Positions 1 to 8,912 of a DNA stretch of 23,147 nucleotides are shown here, piece by piece (position 1 is the stretch's first letter; each line of letters opens with the position of its first letter). The notes under the pieces are model-generated. The model was not told the DNA's origin and made no database searches. It saw nothing but the letters and a program-made list of their open reading frames with translations. The position numbers were made by a program, and so were the translations under genes. This DNA comes from Nemertoderma westbladi (Eukaryota > Xenacoelomorpha > Nemertodermatida > Nemertodermatidae): assembly GCA_032718475.1 (NCBI GenBank), contig JAUCBJ010003598.1, positions 1 to 23,147 on the forward strand. The letters run 5' to 3'.

Positions 1-254
1 AACGTTATTTTACATTAAAATATAACCATATAATATAACCAACCAATTTTATAAATTTATTTTAATGTCGCGTTATATATATTTTCGCTAATGTTTCCAA
101 TGTTTAACTTTAATATTTTACTAATGTTTTACTAATGTTTCATTCTCTATTACATCGTCAACACAATTATTCGCAATACATCCGGGTGTGGGTATACCGG
201 GCAAAGGGGCCAGAGGAAACCTCTGTAATTATAGACAGGGCCATATTTATGGGA

Positions 255-275
255 GGGGGGGGGGGGGGGGGGGGG
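255..275. repeat. Homopolymer G tract (21 G)
   Basis: An uninterrupted run of 21 G, preceded by GGGA, so the G-rich stretch really starts at 251. It is one of five long G:C homopolymers in the window. Exact length is likely unreliable because such runs are error-prone in sequencing and polymorphic in populations. Confidence 0.95.
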
Positions 276-1379
276 TGTTGCGAGGTCCCATATGCACTAA
301 TAATTCTTAATTAACCATTAGATTTTTAAACTGATATGTCGTGTAAGGCACCAATTGACATCAAACAGAAACAGACAACAGAGCACCAATTTCCCACAAC
401 AATATTCGCAGAATTAAAACTTTCTCTACAAACAGACCGAGCCATGTGGTTTAGTTAACAGCATACATTTAGTAAAGCCCACAAAGGAACTGCGAGGCCC
501 CTTCCCCATGTGGTGCCTCACTCAACCAGAGTAATTATCCATCCCGTACAGGAAGAGTAATGCTGAGTATGGCACAGTTGGAAGTCAACCTAACTCAAAC
601 CATGGCGCCAGACTCTAGTTTGAGTTAGATTGAGCTGGCTGCATCTTTCTGATTTCTCAACTCTTACCCCAGTCTTACCTACTGAAATTCTCCGTTGACT
701 ATCATTAGTAAAAGGTTTGAGAAATGATACCCAGTTTGAGAAATAATATTCAGAATGAGATAGGGACTGTATAAGTGCTATTCTACATGACAGGTCAGAA
801 AAAAAATTTTTCCGCTATTTAATATTAGTTAATACTAGTTAACAATAAAAAAAAACTTGGTTGCGCTTAAAACCCTAAGGCTTTTACAGTTTTGAACCTA
901 ATCACATGAAAGTTTTTTTATATGATAGATCAAAGATGGGGCAACATAACTATCAGGCGAAATTTTGTGAAAATAATTCTGCACCGCTAGGTGGCGCTGC
1001 AAATTTATGCTAATTTTTAGGATTTTTTATAAATAGTATTAAATTTTATTAACAAAAAATTTCGAAAAGTTGCCTGATACTTTTAGGCAGGGTGGCAATC
1101 TAGACACCCACAGGAAGTTTCAGACTAATCACTCAAAAATTGTAGAAGTAGTAGGGTTTTGAAGTTGACAATTTCATGAAAAAAAATATTTGGAGATAAT
1201 CGACCTTTCATTATACATAGTAATAGTAATTTCAATAGGATTCCCTAAATGGAAATTTACATAACTTGAAAACTAAAAGAGCTATTAAATAGCGGTTTTC
1301 AGATTTGGAAACACCATTCAATGGTGCATTATATTAGACCATAAAAAAATTTCGACATATTTTGGACCAAAATGGTGTA

Positions 1380-1399
1380 CCCCCCCCCCCCCCCCCCCC
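1380..1399. repeat. Homopolymer C tract (20 C)
   Basis: An uninterrupted run of 20 C inside AT-rich DNA. It lies about 60 bases beyond the 3' end of the decayed LINE fragment that reads on the minus strand (1456-1701). I see no gene associated with it. Confidence 0.95.
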
Positions 1400-1455
1400 T
1401 TAACACTATCGCTTAATAGGTAATTGTAGGTAAATGATAGTTATAGGTAATTGAT

Positions 1456-1701
1456 GCAGACTTGAATAAAGTCTCCCAGGAATGTTAACAATGCATGCTG
1501 ATCCACTCCATCTGTAGCTGCTTGTAGATTGTGGTAGAAATTTTCCACCTCCTCTACTGGGGCAACGCTAGTTGGAGAATATCACAACATCAGAACCATT
1601 TTAGGAAACATCTCAGAACAGAAGAAATGGCAGCGGATGATGCGGTTGGAAATTTTGTCTATTTTGGCCAATGCTGCATGTGCATTTGGATTCATCAATG
1701 G
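1456..1701 (-). pseudogene. LINE endonuclease domain fragment (decayed non-LTR retrotransposon)
   Basis: Read on the minus strand from about 1701 down to 1456, this translates to a stretch resembling the apurinic-type endonuclease of non-LTR retrotransposons. In order it shows a hydrophobic NP..HAAL segment, the ISNRII motif (family: ISDRII or ISPRII), a YSPTSVAP motif (family: YAPT), EEVENFYHNLQ (family: EEEFY..LQ) and LGDF (family: MGDFNAKVG). One in-frame stop sits just before YSPT, and the Asn of GDFN is replaced, so the domain is broken and cannot be active. No reverse transcriptase follows; the homology ends near the C tract at 1380-1399. The match is from motif recognition only, so the LINE clade is not assigned. 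Confidence 0.68.
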
Positions 1702-1800
1702 ACCAAAATTTCCCAATTACCACCATCATCTGCTGATGCGAGGGCAAGTCGCCAACTGGCCCCCATGTCCTTAATCAGAACCTCATCGGGGACCCGAGTG

Positions 1801-2115
1801 TTAGGTGTTTACTGAGGCTAGTCTAGTGACTTGCCTCAGATTCACTAATGGCTTTGTTGGTGGGGGTGGAACATGAGAGTAGCCTCCAACTCCAGAATCC
1901 CTCTCCCCCTCACATTCTGGCCTCCCTGGTGACTCAGGGTTTGGGCCAGAAAGGCCATCAGGAAAGGGACTCAAAGAATTGTTGACTGCTCTCTTTCCAG
2001 TAGGGGGTGAGACAGGCAGCCGGTCAGGAGATAACTGACGCCTGTGAGGCCGATTGTGTTCGGTAATTCCACTGGCCTCTAGTGGCTGGACCTCCGCATT
2101 ACTAATGTAATCCAT
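1801..2115 (-). other. Unassigned GC-rich open frame, 104 codons
   Basis: An ATG-initiated open frame of 104 codons on the minus strand, immediately upstream (in the reading direction) of the LINE endonuclease scrap. It is rich in Pro, Ser, Gly and Arg and has no motif I recognise. It is clearly more GC-rich than its surroundings, which alone makes a stop-free run more likely. It could be part of the same decayed retrotransposon (a 5' region or ORF1 remnant), an exon of an unknown gene, or chance. I treat it as non-coding unless homology is found. Confidence 0.15.
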
Positions 2116-2176
2116 AGGGGGGGTTGGGGTTCTTTTTTGCCGAGTCAGCTCTCAGGGCAATTACCGCACCCTGGTA

Positions 2177-2798
2177 ATGTCCGACAACATCAGTACCAGT
2201 AGTAGAATGTCCGACAACATCAGTACCAGTAGTAGAATGTCCGACAATATCAGTACTAATAGTAGAACGTCCGACAATATCAGTAGCAGCAGTTAAATAT
2301 CCGACACTATCAGTACCAGTAGTATATGTCCTACAATATCAGTACCAGTTATAGAATGTCCGACAATATCAATACCAGTAGTTAAATGTCCAACATTATC
2401 AGTTCTAATAGTAGAATGTCCGAAAATATCAGTACCAGTAGTAGAATGTCCGACAACACAAGTACCAGTAGTAGAATATCCGACAATATCAGTACCAGTT
2501 GTGGAATGTCCGACAATATCAGTACCAGTAGTTAAATGTCCGACATTATCAGTACCAATAGTTAAATGTCCGACATTATTAGTACTAATAGTATAATTTC
2601 CGTCAATATCAGGACCAGTAGTAGAATGTCCGACATTATCAGTACTAATAGTAGAATGTCCGACAATATCAGTAGCAGTAATATAATGTCCGACAATATC
2701 AGTACCAATAGTAGAATGTCCGACAATATCAGTACCAATAGTAGAATCTCCGACAATATCAGTAGCAGTAATTGAATGTCCGACAATAACAGTACTAC
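2177..2798. repeat. 30-bp minisatellite, about 20 copies
   Basis: Tandem units of about 30 bp built on ATGTCCGACAATATCAGTAC followed by a CAGTAGTAGA-like half, running about 20.7 times with scattered substitutions (CAACAT or CAATAT, ACCAGT or ACTAAT). A few units differ by a base or so in length. Because 30 is a multiple of three, several frames on both strands stay open; the 180-codon minus-strand frame with a decapeptide repeat (GTDIVGHSTT-like) is explained by this periodicity. A further degenerate unit follows near 2812-2830. Confidence 0.95.
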
Positions 2799-3569
2799 AG
2801 AGGCAGTTGAAGGTACGACAATATATCAGTGTCAAAAGAATATTAGCATAGAATTACATATTAGCGTTATGTTTTTAGGTTTGTTGGACGCCAGACAATG
2901 CATCCTATCGTGTAGTGGTGTGGCTTGTGTACAGTACTGTATATTGGGTTGTGGGACTGTAGGGCTGAAGGCCTCCAATTGTTTGTTGTCTTAGCTTGCT
3001 TGTTTGACCGACAGGCCGGAAACTAAAACAACTGATCAATTAGATTTATAAGTTACGATTGCCTGCAGTGACTGCTAATGGACTGACTGACTATTAATCT
3101 TCAGGGAAAACCTCCCGGGATATGAACGTTCTTTGCTGTAATCTCGCATCCCTCAATACTAACTATCTTATTGGCTTCCCAGTGAGATTGCACCTACAGT
3201 ACTACTGTAGGCTACCTATCTACACTAGCTATAGTGCAATGTTATAATATTCATAATTTTCCATTTGATTTTATTAAATACTCTGGCCTATATAATTTAT
3301 ATTAAATTTTAAACATTGTTATTTCATTGTAAGGATGTTGTATTTTACAGTTTTTGTCCTTAATTAATTATAATATCTTTAATCAATATAATATGTAATA
3401 CATTTTCTTCTAAATCACTTTTTGATTATTAATGTAAATTTAAATCTTCATTTTACAATGAAGGTTTTATTGGATAATATTAGGACGCCGAATTGCCAAA
3501 TTATATACTGTAGGTCCCTAAAATATCGGCGTTACTGTACATCAAAGTAAATTTAACGATATTAATTCC
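2799..3569. other. Unassigned DNA, AT-rich
   Basis: No gene or element recognised. The part from about 3240 to 3480 is very AT-rich with TAATTAATTATAAT-like runs. Short TACAGTAC/ACTGTAGG words occur at 3195-3212. Nothing here has convincing exon structure. Confidence 0.5.
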
Positions 3570-3628
3570 GGGGGTTGTGAGGGGGTTGGGGGTGGGGGGC
3601 GTCATTCTGACACCCCCCCCCCCCCCCC
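3570..3628. repeat. G-quadruplex-type G cluster and adjoining C tract
   Basis: Four G runs lie at 3570-3574, 3581-3585, 3588-3592 and 3594-3599, a textbook G-quadruplex pattern with short loops on the plus strand. They are followed at once by a hairpin: GGGGGGCGTCA (3594-3604), loop TTC, TGACACCCCCC (3608-3618), with one mismatch. The right arm lies in a 16-C run (3613-3628). The same G run could therefore take part in either a quadruplex or a hairpin. Confidence 0.8.
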
Positions 3629-3934
3629 GGGGTTTGTTTCTTATAACTCTGAAACAAACGCAGTTAGAGATCTGAAATTATATGACTTTTCGTAAAAATC
3701 TATTGTCTTCCGAATATTGAAAACGATTTTTAAAAATATTGGGAAGTTTTCGAGTAATAGCACAATTTTTTACCCTTCTGTTGGCACCTTTTTTTGAGAC
3801 GTTTTTGAAAATTGCATTGCATTAAATATGATTTGAAACATCTCTATTTTTATTTACACAGGTTTTTGGTGTTTGCAATTAGATATATAATATAAGTTAG
3901 AAATTTAAAACTTGTTTCTTTCGGCGGGTGCCAA

Positions 3935-4575
3935 ATTTTGGTAGCACCACCAAATTTTGAAATATTTCAATTTTGTAAATTGATTGTTTGAAACTATGCT
4001 TTCCGCAATAGGGGTTTTTTGGGGTTCTGGTTTCGATGGAATATACTGTATACAAGTTGCACCAGGCATATCAAACTTGAATTTTTAGGGGAGCTGTGTG
4101 CAAAATTTCGTGCCAGCACGAAATTTTGGAAATCTATTTAATAGCATTATATATTTGTAGACTAACTACAGACTTTGTAGATTACTAACTAGACATCTCA
4201 AACCTATACTTTTTCGAAGTGGGAGCGAAGCGAATTTTGTAAAATGTCAATTTTGTAAATTGATTGTTTGAACCTGTGTTTTGAGCTACGGGGGTTTTTG
4301 AGGAGTTCTGGCTTCGATGGAATATATACCAGTTGCACCTGGCATATCAGGCATGTATTTTTCGGACATCTTTTTCGGACATTGGACGTGTGTGCAAAAT
4401 TTGGTGCTAGCACCAAATTTTGAAACCCATCAAATATATCAATTGATTCTGTCACCTTTTTTCTTGCGTTTATGAGGGTTTTGAATCTTATGGAATCAAT
4501 AAATACAGCACTGGACATCTCACACTTGTACTTTATGGTGATGGGTACCAAATTTGGTGCTTGCACCAATATTTG
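3935..4575. repeat. Diverged tandem repeats, most ending in a GGTGC/GCACC hairpin
   Basis: Units of about 125-190 bp recur. Each carries, in order, a segment like ATTGATTGTTTGAA, a G/T-rich segment, TTCTGG.TTCGATGGAATATA, a CATATCAAACTTG-like segment and usually a hairpin. Clear hairpins: 4101-4128 (13-bp perfect arms, CAAAATTTCGTGC and its complement, 2-bp loop), 4396-4421 (a perfect 26-bp palindrome centred on GCTAGC) and about 4549-4573 (AAATTTGGTGC / GCACCAATATTT, one indel). A degenerate version lies near 3935-3960. The CATATC-like segment recurs near 4068, 4192, 4342 and 4516, so one unit between the hairpins at 4101 and 4396 appears to have lost its hairpin. No gene is visible; the 121-codon minus-strand frame over 4204-4569 is composed of these repeats. 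Confidence 0.7.
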
Positions 4576-5064
4576 CCTTATTACCTCAAAAAATACGAGT
4601 ACTGTAGCAATGATCTAGAAAATTAGAAATGTATATTCCATTATAATCAGCGCCTCGGAAAACCTGAAAATTTGATTTTATGGCATAGTATAAGCCAATT
4701 TAAATTTTTGTGTTCAAACTGAAAAGTGCTGGTTTCTTGTTTTTTTTTCAGTTTTTGCCTACTTAGAGGACTGAAACTGCCATATTTCTACAATCAGATC
4801 ATTTTTAAATATCTTCCAATGGATTCAGCTCTCCAAAAACCTATACAGTAGTGAAAAAAGATTTAGCTGAAAATTGTTACTTTCACATTTTTTAAAATTG
4901 TTCACTACTTGAAATTTTGGTGCTGCAAAATAACCACCCCACTAAATTTCTTCGATATTTTTTTTCTACCCGATTTAGACTAGTGAAATCTACCCACAAA
5001 CAAAAAATCAGACGTTTTCGTTAAAATTTATAGTTTTTAGATCGAGATAGAGATTTTTACGAAC
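4576..5064. other. Unassigned AT-rich DNA
   Basis: No gene found. A half-site related to the preceding hairpins (TTTTGGTGCTGCAAAATAACCACC-like) occurs near 4916-4938, so the repeat family of 3935-4575 may extend this far in decayed form. Otherwise the stretch is low-complexity T- and A-rich DNA. Confidence 0.4.
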
Positions 5065-5133
5065 AATTCCGACCCGGACAACTCCGACTTGGAGAATTCG
5101 GAAACGGACAATTCCGACCCGGACCATTCGGAC
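5065..5133 (+). repeat. Short tandem repeat, 15-bp unit GGACAATTCCGACCC
   Basis: About four imperfect copies of a unit reading GGACAATTCCGACCC, with variants such as ACAACTCCGACTTGG and GAATTCGGAAACGG. The same unit, same orientation, recurs at 9436-9500, on the other side of the nested transposons. It lies about 50 bases outside the left target-site duplication of the hAT-like element. Confidence 0.75.
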
Positions 5134-5184
5134 ACTAATAATTTAAAAATAAGAATTATACTGTACCAAATAATATTTTTATTT

Positions 5185-5192
5185 GTTGTAAG
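5185..5192. repeat. 8-bp target-site duplication GTTGTAAG, left copy
   Basis: GTTGTAAG directly abuts the first base of the long inverted repeat (CAAGGCGTAC at 5193) and is repeated exactly at 8913-8920, directly after the other end (GTACGCCTTG). Eight bases with T at position 2 and A at position 7 fits the usual hAT target pattern nTnnnnAn. Confidence 0.82.
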
Positions 5193-5706
5193 CAAGGCGT
5201 ACTACAGTATATACAAGGCCATGCCATCGAGTTAACTGGGGGCGGTGACTGGGGGCAAGATTTTTTTTACAACAAATTGATATTTTGATATGGGGAGTGT
5301 TCTATAAATTTTAATTTGCTGCAATTTGGTCAATGGACGTAATTGAAGCATCCTCGTAAATTAAGATACAAAATGTTATGGTACCGGTAGCTATAGTGTT
5401 TTATGTAGGTTTAGCAAGTAATTTCGACACTGGTTCCGACAACCTACTTCCCTCTATAAATATTTTGTAGTAGCTAGTTCTTTCTACTATTTGTATAGAA
5501 AATGTTCCAGAAGATGTTAGCTATTCATTTTAAAAAAAAATTATGTTCTTGAAAAAATATTTTTTGTTCTAGAACATTTTTTAGAAAAAAAACTGGATTC
5601 TATTTAAAACGCATGGAATCGATCTAAAACGTGTTTAAAACCAATAAAAAACACAAAAATTCTATTTCACAATATTTTTTTTGAAAATCAATTTTTTTTA
5701 TTGGTG

Positions 5707-5710
5707 TTAA
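5707..5710. repeat. TTAA target duplication, left (piggyBac)
   Basis: TTAA directly precedes the terminal CCTTTGTGCA of the piggyBac element. The partner TTAA is at 8484-8487. In the uninterrupted host element a single TTAA would sit here near the hairpin tip, mirrored by TTAA at 5635-5638 in the left arm. Confidence 0.92.
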
Positions 5711-5726
5711 CCTTTGTGCAACCTTG

Positions 5727-5742
5727 GGGTCACATATGACCC
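5727..5742. promoter_or_regulatory. Subterminal inverted motif GGGTCACATATGACCC, left
   Basis: A 6-bp inverted repeat (GGGTCA / TGACCC) with a 4-bp spacer, 16 bases inside the left end. Its exact complement lies 42 bases inside the right end (8426-8441), and a degenerate copy with shared flanks (CCT.GGGGTCA...GGCAT) occurs at 5893-5920. The placement suggests subterminal transposase binding sites, as piggyBac ends are known to need internal repeats, but binding is an inference. Confidence 0.5.
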
Positions 5743-6000
5743 TTTGGCATGTTTATAAGGCTGCATGCATGAAATGGGTAATCTATATGCTATGTCATAT
5801 ACGCTATTCCTTCACTGTGATTGGCTAATTAAATCAACCATACATATTTGCCCATCCAATTAGGGGTAATGGAGAAAAGTTACTTTAACATACCTGGGGT
5901 CAGGTGTGACTCCAAGGCATTTTATTTTGTTTTTGGAGGGATATTCAATAAATATATTATTAAATTTGTTGAACAAAGTGTGACAATTCTGATATTGCAG

Positions 6001-6048
6001 TTACTGGTACACGGTACTGTACCGGTACCGGTACACGGTACTGTACAA
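6001..6048. repeat. GGTAC-rich direct and inverted repeat
   Basis: Two copies of GGTACACGGTACTGTAC flank a central GGTACC-type palindrome, giving a cruciform-prone stretch about 40 bases upstream of the transposase ATG. It may be part of the element's promoter region, but there is no direct sign of this. Confidence 0.6.
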
Positions 6049-6089
6049 TAGACAGAATCTCCCTTTTACATCTTATAATAATCATTAAC

Positions 6090-7960
6090 ATGGATGACGT
6101 GCAAGGTGATGTCGAACAGCCGTTGAGAAAAGAATATCCCCGAAGAAATCGTTTACCACGCCAGCAATTGCCCTATCAACATCTGAATATTGCACCGATT
6201 TTAGAACAGAATAATGACGATAAAAACGATTGCACTGTTGATGATGACGACGATGATCAATCGAGTAGTGATGAATCTGAAGCCGGAGTACCAATACAAG
6301 AGGCAGATGATGAAAGCCCTGATAGCGATTCCAACGATGAATTGGATGGCAGTGATGTGGATTGTGACGGTGAATATGGCGGCGATTCTGAATTCCATTC
6401 TCGTCATAAGGACACTAATAAAACCATTAATTGGGGAAAGAATCCACCAACAATAGCAGGGAAGGTTCGACCACAAAACATTATCCATGGTAGAACAGGT
6501 TCAACACGGCTTGCTGTGACATCATGTAGTTTTATTTCCTCGGCATTTTCGCTATTTTTTACTGATAGAATGATGAATCTAGTTGTTGAAATGACGAATT
6601 TACATGCTATTGCTAAATCTGCTAAAAAGTGGAAAGAACTGACAACTGAAGAACTCCAAGCCTATGTGGGACTGTTAGTTTTATCAGGAGTTTATCGTTC
6701 TGCTAATGAAGCTATTGTTCAGCTGTGGAATAGTGAATCCGGTTGGCCCGATTTTCGCTGCAACAATGTCTAAAAATAGGTTTTCAGAAATATCTGGAAT
6801 GCTGCGTTTTGATGAAAAATCTAAACGTCGCCGTGAAGTCGATAAATTTGCCGCGATTCGTGATTTATGGGATAAATTTACGAATCAGTTAGCATTAGCA
6901 TATGTTCCAAAAGAGTATCTCTGCGTTGATGAAACATTAGTCAAATTTAGAGGGCGTTGCTCCTTCCGTCAATATATGCCGCAGAAACCTGCAAAATATG
7001 GGCTGAAGTTTTGGACATGTACATCTGTTACAGCTGAAAACAATAATTACATTTACAATGTTCAACCGTATCTTGGAAAGCAGGAAGGTGACAGCCCTGA
7101 GCGGAATCAAGGTCAGAGAGTTGCTTTGGAGCTAACTGTTGGGTTGCCAGGACGAAATGTGACAACTGACAACTTTTACACCTCGTACAGTTTGGGTCAG
7201 GAGATGTTGAAACGAAAGCAAACCTTATTAGGAACACTTCGAAGAAACAAACCAGAACTCCCATTGGAGTTTGCTGCTACTCAATCTCGAGAACCATTTA
7301 GCAGTTTATTTGGACATACTAATGATACCACTATAGTTTCATATTGCCCCAAGAAAGGTAAAATTGTTGCATTACTGAGTACGATGCATAGTGGGAATGA
7401 ATTATCCAGTGTTGGTGATAAGAAGAAACCTCTAATGATCATGGATTATAATAAAACTAAGGGAGGTGTAGATGCAGTAGATAAGTGTTTGGAAGAATAC
7501 TCAGTGAAACGAAGAACTCGAAGATGGCCCGTCGTTGTATTTAGTCATATAATTGGCATCTCTGGATATAATGCCTTCTGCATCTGGATGGACCTATTTC
7601 CAGACTACTTCAATCATAAACGTAACCAACGGCGTTTGTTCTTGGAACGATTGGGTCGTGAACTAATTTGGTCCAACACTACTGACACGAACTACTATGC
7701 CTCGTAGTGAAGCAGCGTTGTTAGTTATTCGCAATGCACGTAGACTGGATGATGATAATGAAGGAAGTAATATAGCAACCTCGAATAATCTGATTTCAAT
7801 AGCTGAATCACGTAAGAGAAAGCGACGTCGATGTGTGGAATGCGATAGATCTAAAGATTTGAAAACATTTCTTTCATGTTGTAATTGTGATGATTACATT
7901 TGTAATGAGCATTGCTTCGTGATATGTGGCAAGTGCGTGTCTAAGTTTATTAAATTTTAA
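6090..7960 (+). pseudogene. piggyBac transposase (DDE_Tnp_1_7 type) with two frameshifts
   Basis: The transposase cuts and pastes the element at TTAA sites in the nucleus. Frame 1 starts at ATG 6090 and has an acidic Asp/Ser-rich N-terminus (about residues 45-110), GRTGST (family: GRPGPT) and the VYRSANEA..LW region. It is lost at 6741-6750 (GGTTGGCCCG), where reading moves by one base to a frame that carries ATMSKNRF, CVDETLVKFRGRC and the catalytic core. The catalytic Asp codons are at 6928, 7168, 7471 and 7480, matching the piggyBac D268, D346, D447 and D450. A second one-base shift between 7664 and 7705 leads into a Cys/His-rich C-terminal zinc-binding domain (C.EC...CC.C...C..HC...CGKC, about 7829-7950) ending at 7960. 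Total length near 620 residues is normal. As written the gene is broken; one or both shifts could be assembly errors. I see no programmed-frameshift signal. Confidence 0.92.
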
Positions 7961-8376
7961 ACTCACATCCGAGGTCGGATTTTTAGGATGAACTCTATAT
8001 TGACTGATAGTGTGCTACATGAACTACACTTTATGAACTGTGCTATACTGTACCTCACTACACTCTGCTCTACAGTACTCATGCTCTACAGTACTCAATT
8101 ATATTGAATTATTTTTTTAGAACTGTTTGTACTGTACTACATTCAATCCTTATATTATTTCGAATTGTCTCACAAGTCCAATGTTTCTCTAATTAAATGT
8201 TTCTGTAATAACTACTTAGTAAATCATCGGTGATGGTTTTTTTTTGAAAATTTTGCATTTTAAGTGTTTTGATAGTAATTTGATTTACTCCCATAAACGC
8301 GCTGAATATGGTCTGCGGTTGAAAAATTAGATTTTTAGCATATCTAATCTATTGATCCATGAATCTACAAGGCCGG

Positions 8377-8391
8377 CGTTATATTATAACG
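8377..8391. repeat. Short palindrome CGTTATATTATAACG in the piggyBac 3' region
   Basis: Perfect 7-bp arms around a single base, between the transposase stop and the right subterminal motif. It could help end transcription or bind protein, but nothing else supports a role. Confidence 0.5.
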
Positions 8392-8425
8392 GCAAGACAG
8401 ATTCTAATTGCGTAAAATATGTAAT

Positions 8426-8441
8426 GGGTCATATGTGACCC
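8426..8441. promoter_or_regulatory. Subterminal inverted motif GGGTCATATGTGACCC, right
   Basis: Exact reverse complement of the left motif at 5727-5742, 42 bases from the right end of the piggyBac element. The unequal distances from the two ends (16 and 42 bases) recall the asymmetric ends of known piggyBacs. A role as a transposase binding site is inferred. Confidence 0.5.
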
Positions 8442-8483
8442 AAAGTGGTATTAATGTTATAAAAAATGAAGGGTGCACAAAGG

Positions 8484-8487
8484 TTAA
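8484..8487. repeat. TTAA target duplication, right (piggyBac)
   Basis: TTAA directly follows the terminal TGCACAAAGG of the piggyBac and is also the first four bases of the surviving right arm of the hAT-like palindrome. Confidence 0.92.
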
Positions 8488-8912
8488 ACACGTTTTAGAA
8501 CGATTCCATGCGTTTTAAATAGAATCCAGTTTTTTTCTAAAATATGTTCTAGAACAAAAAATATTTGTTCTAGAACATAATTTTTTTTAAATGAATAGCT
8601 AACATCTTCTGGAAAATTTTCTATACAAATAGTAACAAGAACTAGCTACTACAAAATATTTATAGAGGGAAGTAGGATGTCGGAACCAGTGTCGAAATTA
8701 CTAGCTAAACCTACCTAAACACTAGCTACCATAAAATTTTGTATCTTACTTTACGAGGATGCTTCAATTACGTCCGTTGACCAAATTGCAGCAAATGAAA
8801 ATTTATAGAACTCTCCCCATATCAAAATATCAAATTGTTGTAAAAAAAATCTTGCCCACAGTCACCGCCCCCAGTTAACTCGATGGCATGGCCTTGTATA
8901 TAGTACGCCTTG

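Larger units (their letters stand above)
1..1455. other. AT-rich stretch without a recognised gene
   Basis: I see no coding exon, RNA gene or complete mobile element here. The stretch is AT-rich with many short A and T runs. It contains a 21-base G run and a 20-base C run, listed separately. No open frame of note shows protein-like composition. It may hold old, unrecognisable repeats, but I cannot define any edges. Confidence 0.5.
5711..8483 (+). mobile_element. piggyBac-family DNA transposon, 2773 bp, full length
   Basis: Complete ends are present: 5' CCTTTGTGCAACCTT and 3' complement CCTTTGTGCACCCTT (14 of 15 identical), flanked on both sides by TTAA, the obligate piggyBac target. Subterminal inverted motifs follow: GGGTCACATATGACCC at 5727-5742 and its exact complement at 8426-8441, with a looser copy (GGGGTCAGGTGTGACTCC) at about 5896-5913. 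A transposase-like gene fills the middle (6090-7960). The length is normal for the family. The element sits inside one arm of the hAT-like palindrome and is therefore younger than it. Confidence 0.93.
5193..8912. mobile_element. Palindromic hAT-like non-autonomous element, split by a piggyBac insertion
   Basis: The left arm 5193-5638 and the right arm 8484-8912 are inverted copies of each other, nearly identical by eye apart from scattered substitutions and small indels (for example an extra CAGTA in the left arm near 5206). Ends are CAAGGCGTACTA and its complement, flanked by an exact 8-bp duplication. Eight-base duplications and CAAGG-type termini point to the hAT superfamily; P or Merlin elements are alternatives. 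Pairing continues past the arms into the tip (CCAATAAAAAA near 5641 against TTTTTTATTGG near 5694-5704). Without the piggyBac and one TTAA copy, the element would be about 943 bp, essentially one perfect hairpin with no coding capacity, like a foldback element or long MITE. It must have been mobilised by a transposase elsewhere. Confidence 0.8.

Noticed and set aside
2177-2798. CRISPR-like array
   Set aside because: Units are contiguous with no unique spacers and the DNA is eukaryotic. The same applies to the arrays at 19025, 20171 and 21399.
2293-2835. 180-codon minus-strand open frame with a decapeptide repeat
   Set aside because: It coincides exactly with the 30-bp minisatellite; overlapping open frames on the other strand show the same effect. 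No start context or splice evidence.
6741-6750. Programmed ribosomal frameshift in the transposase
   Set aside because: There is no slippery heptamer or downstream structure, piggyBac transposases are normally one frame, and a second shift near 7664-7705 argues for decay or sequencing error.
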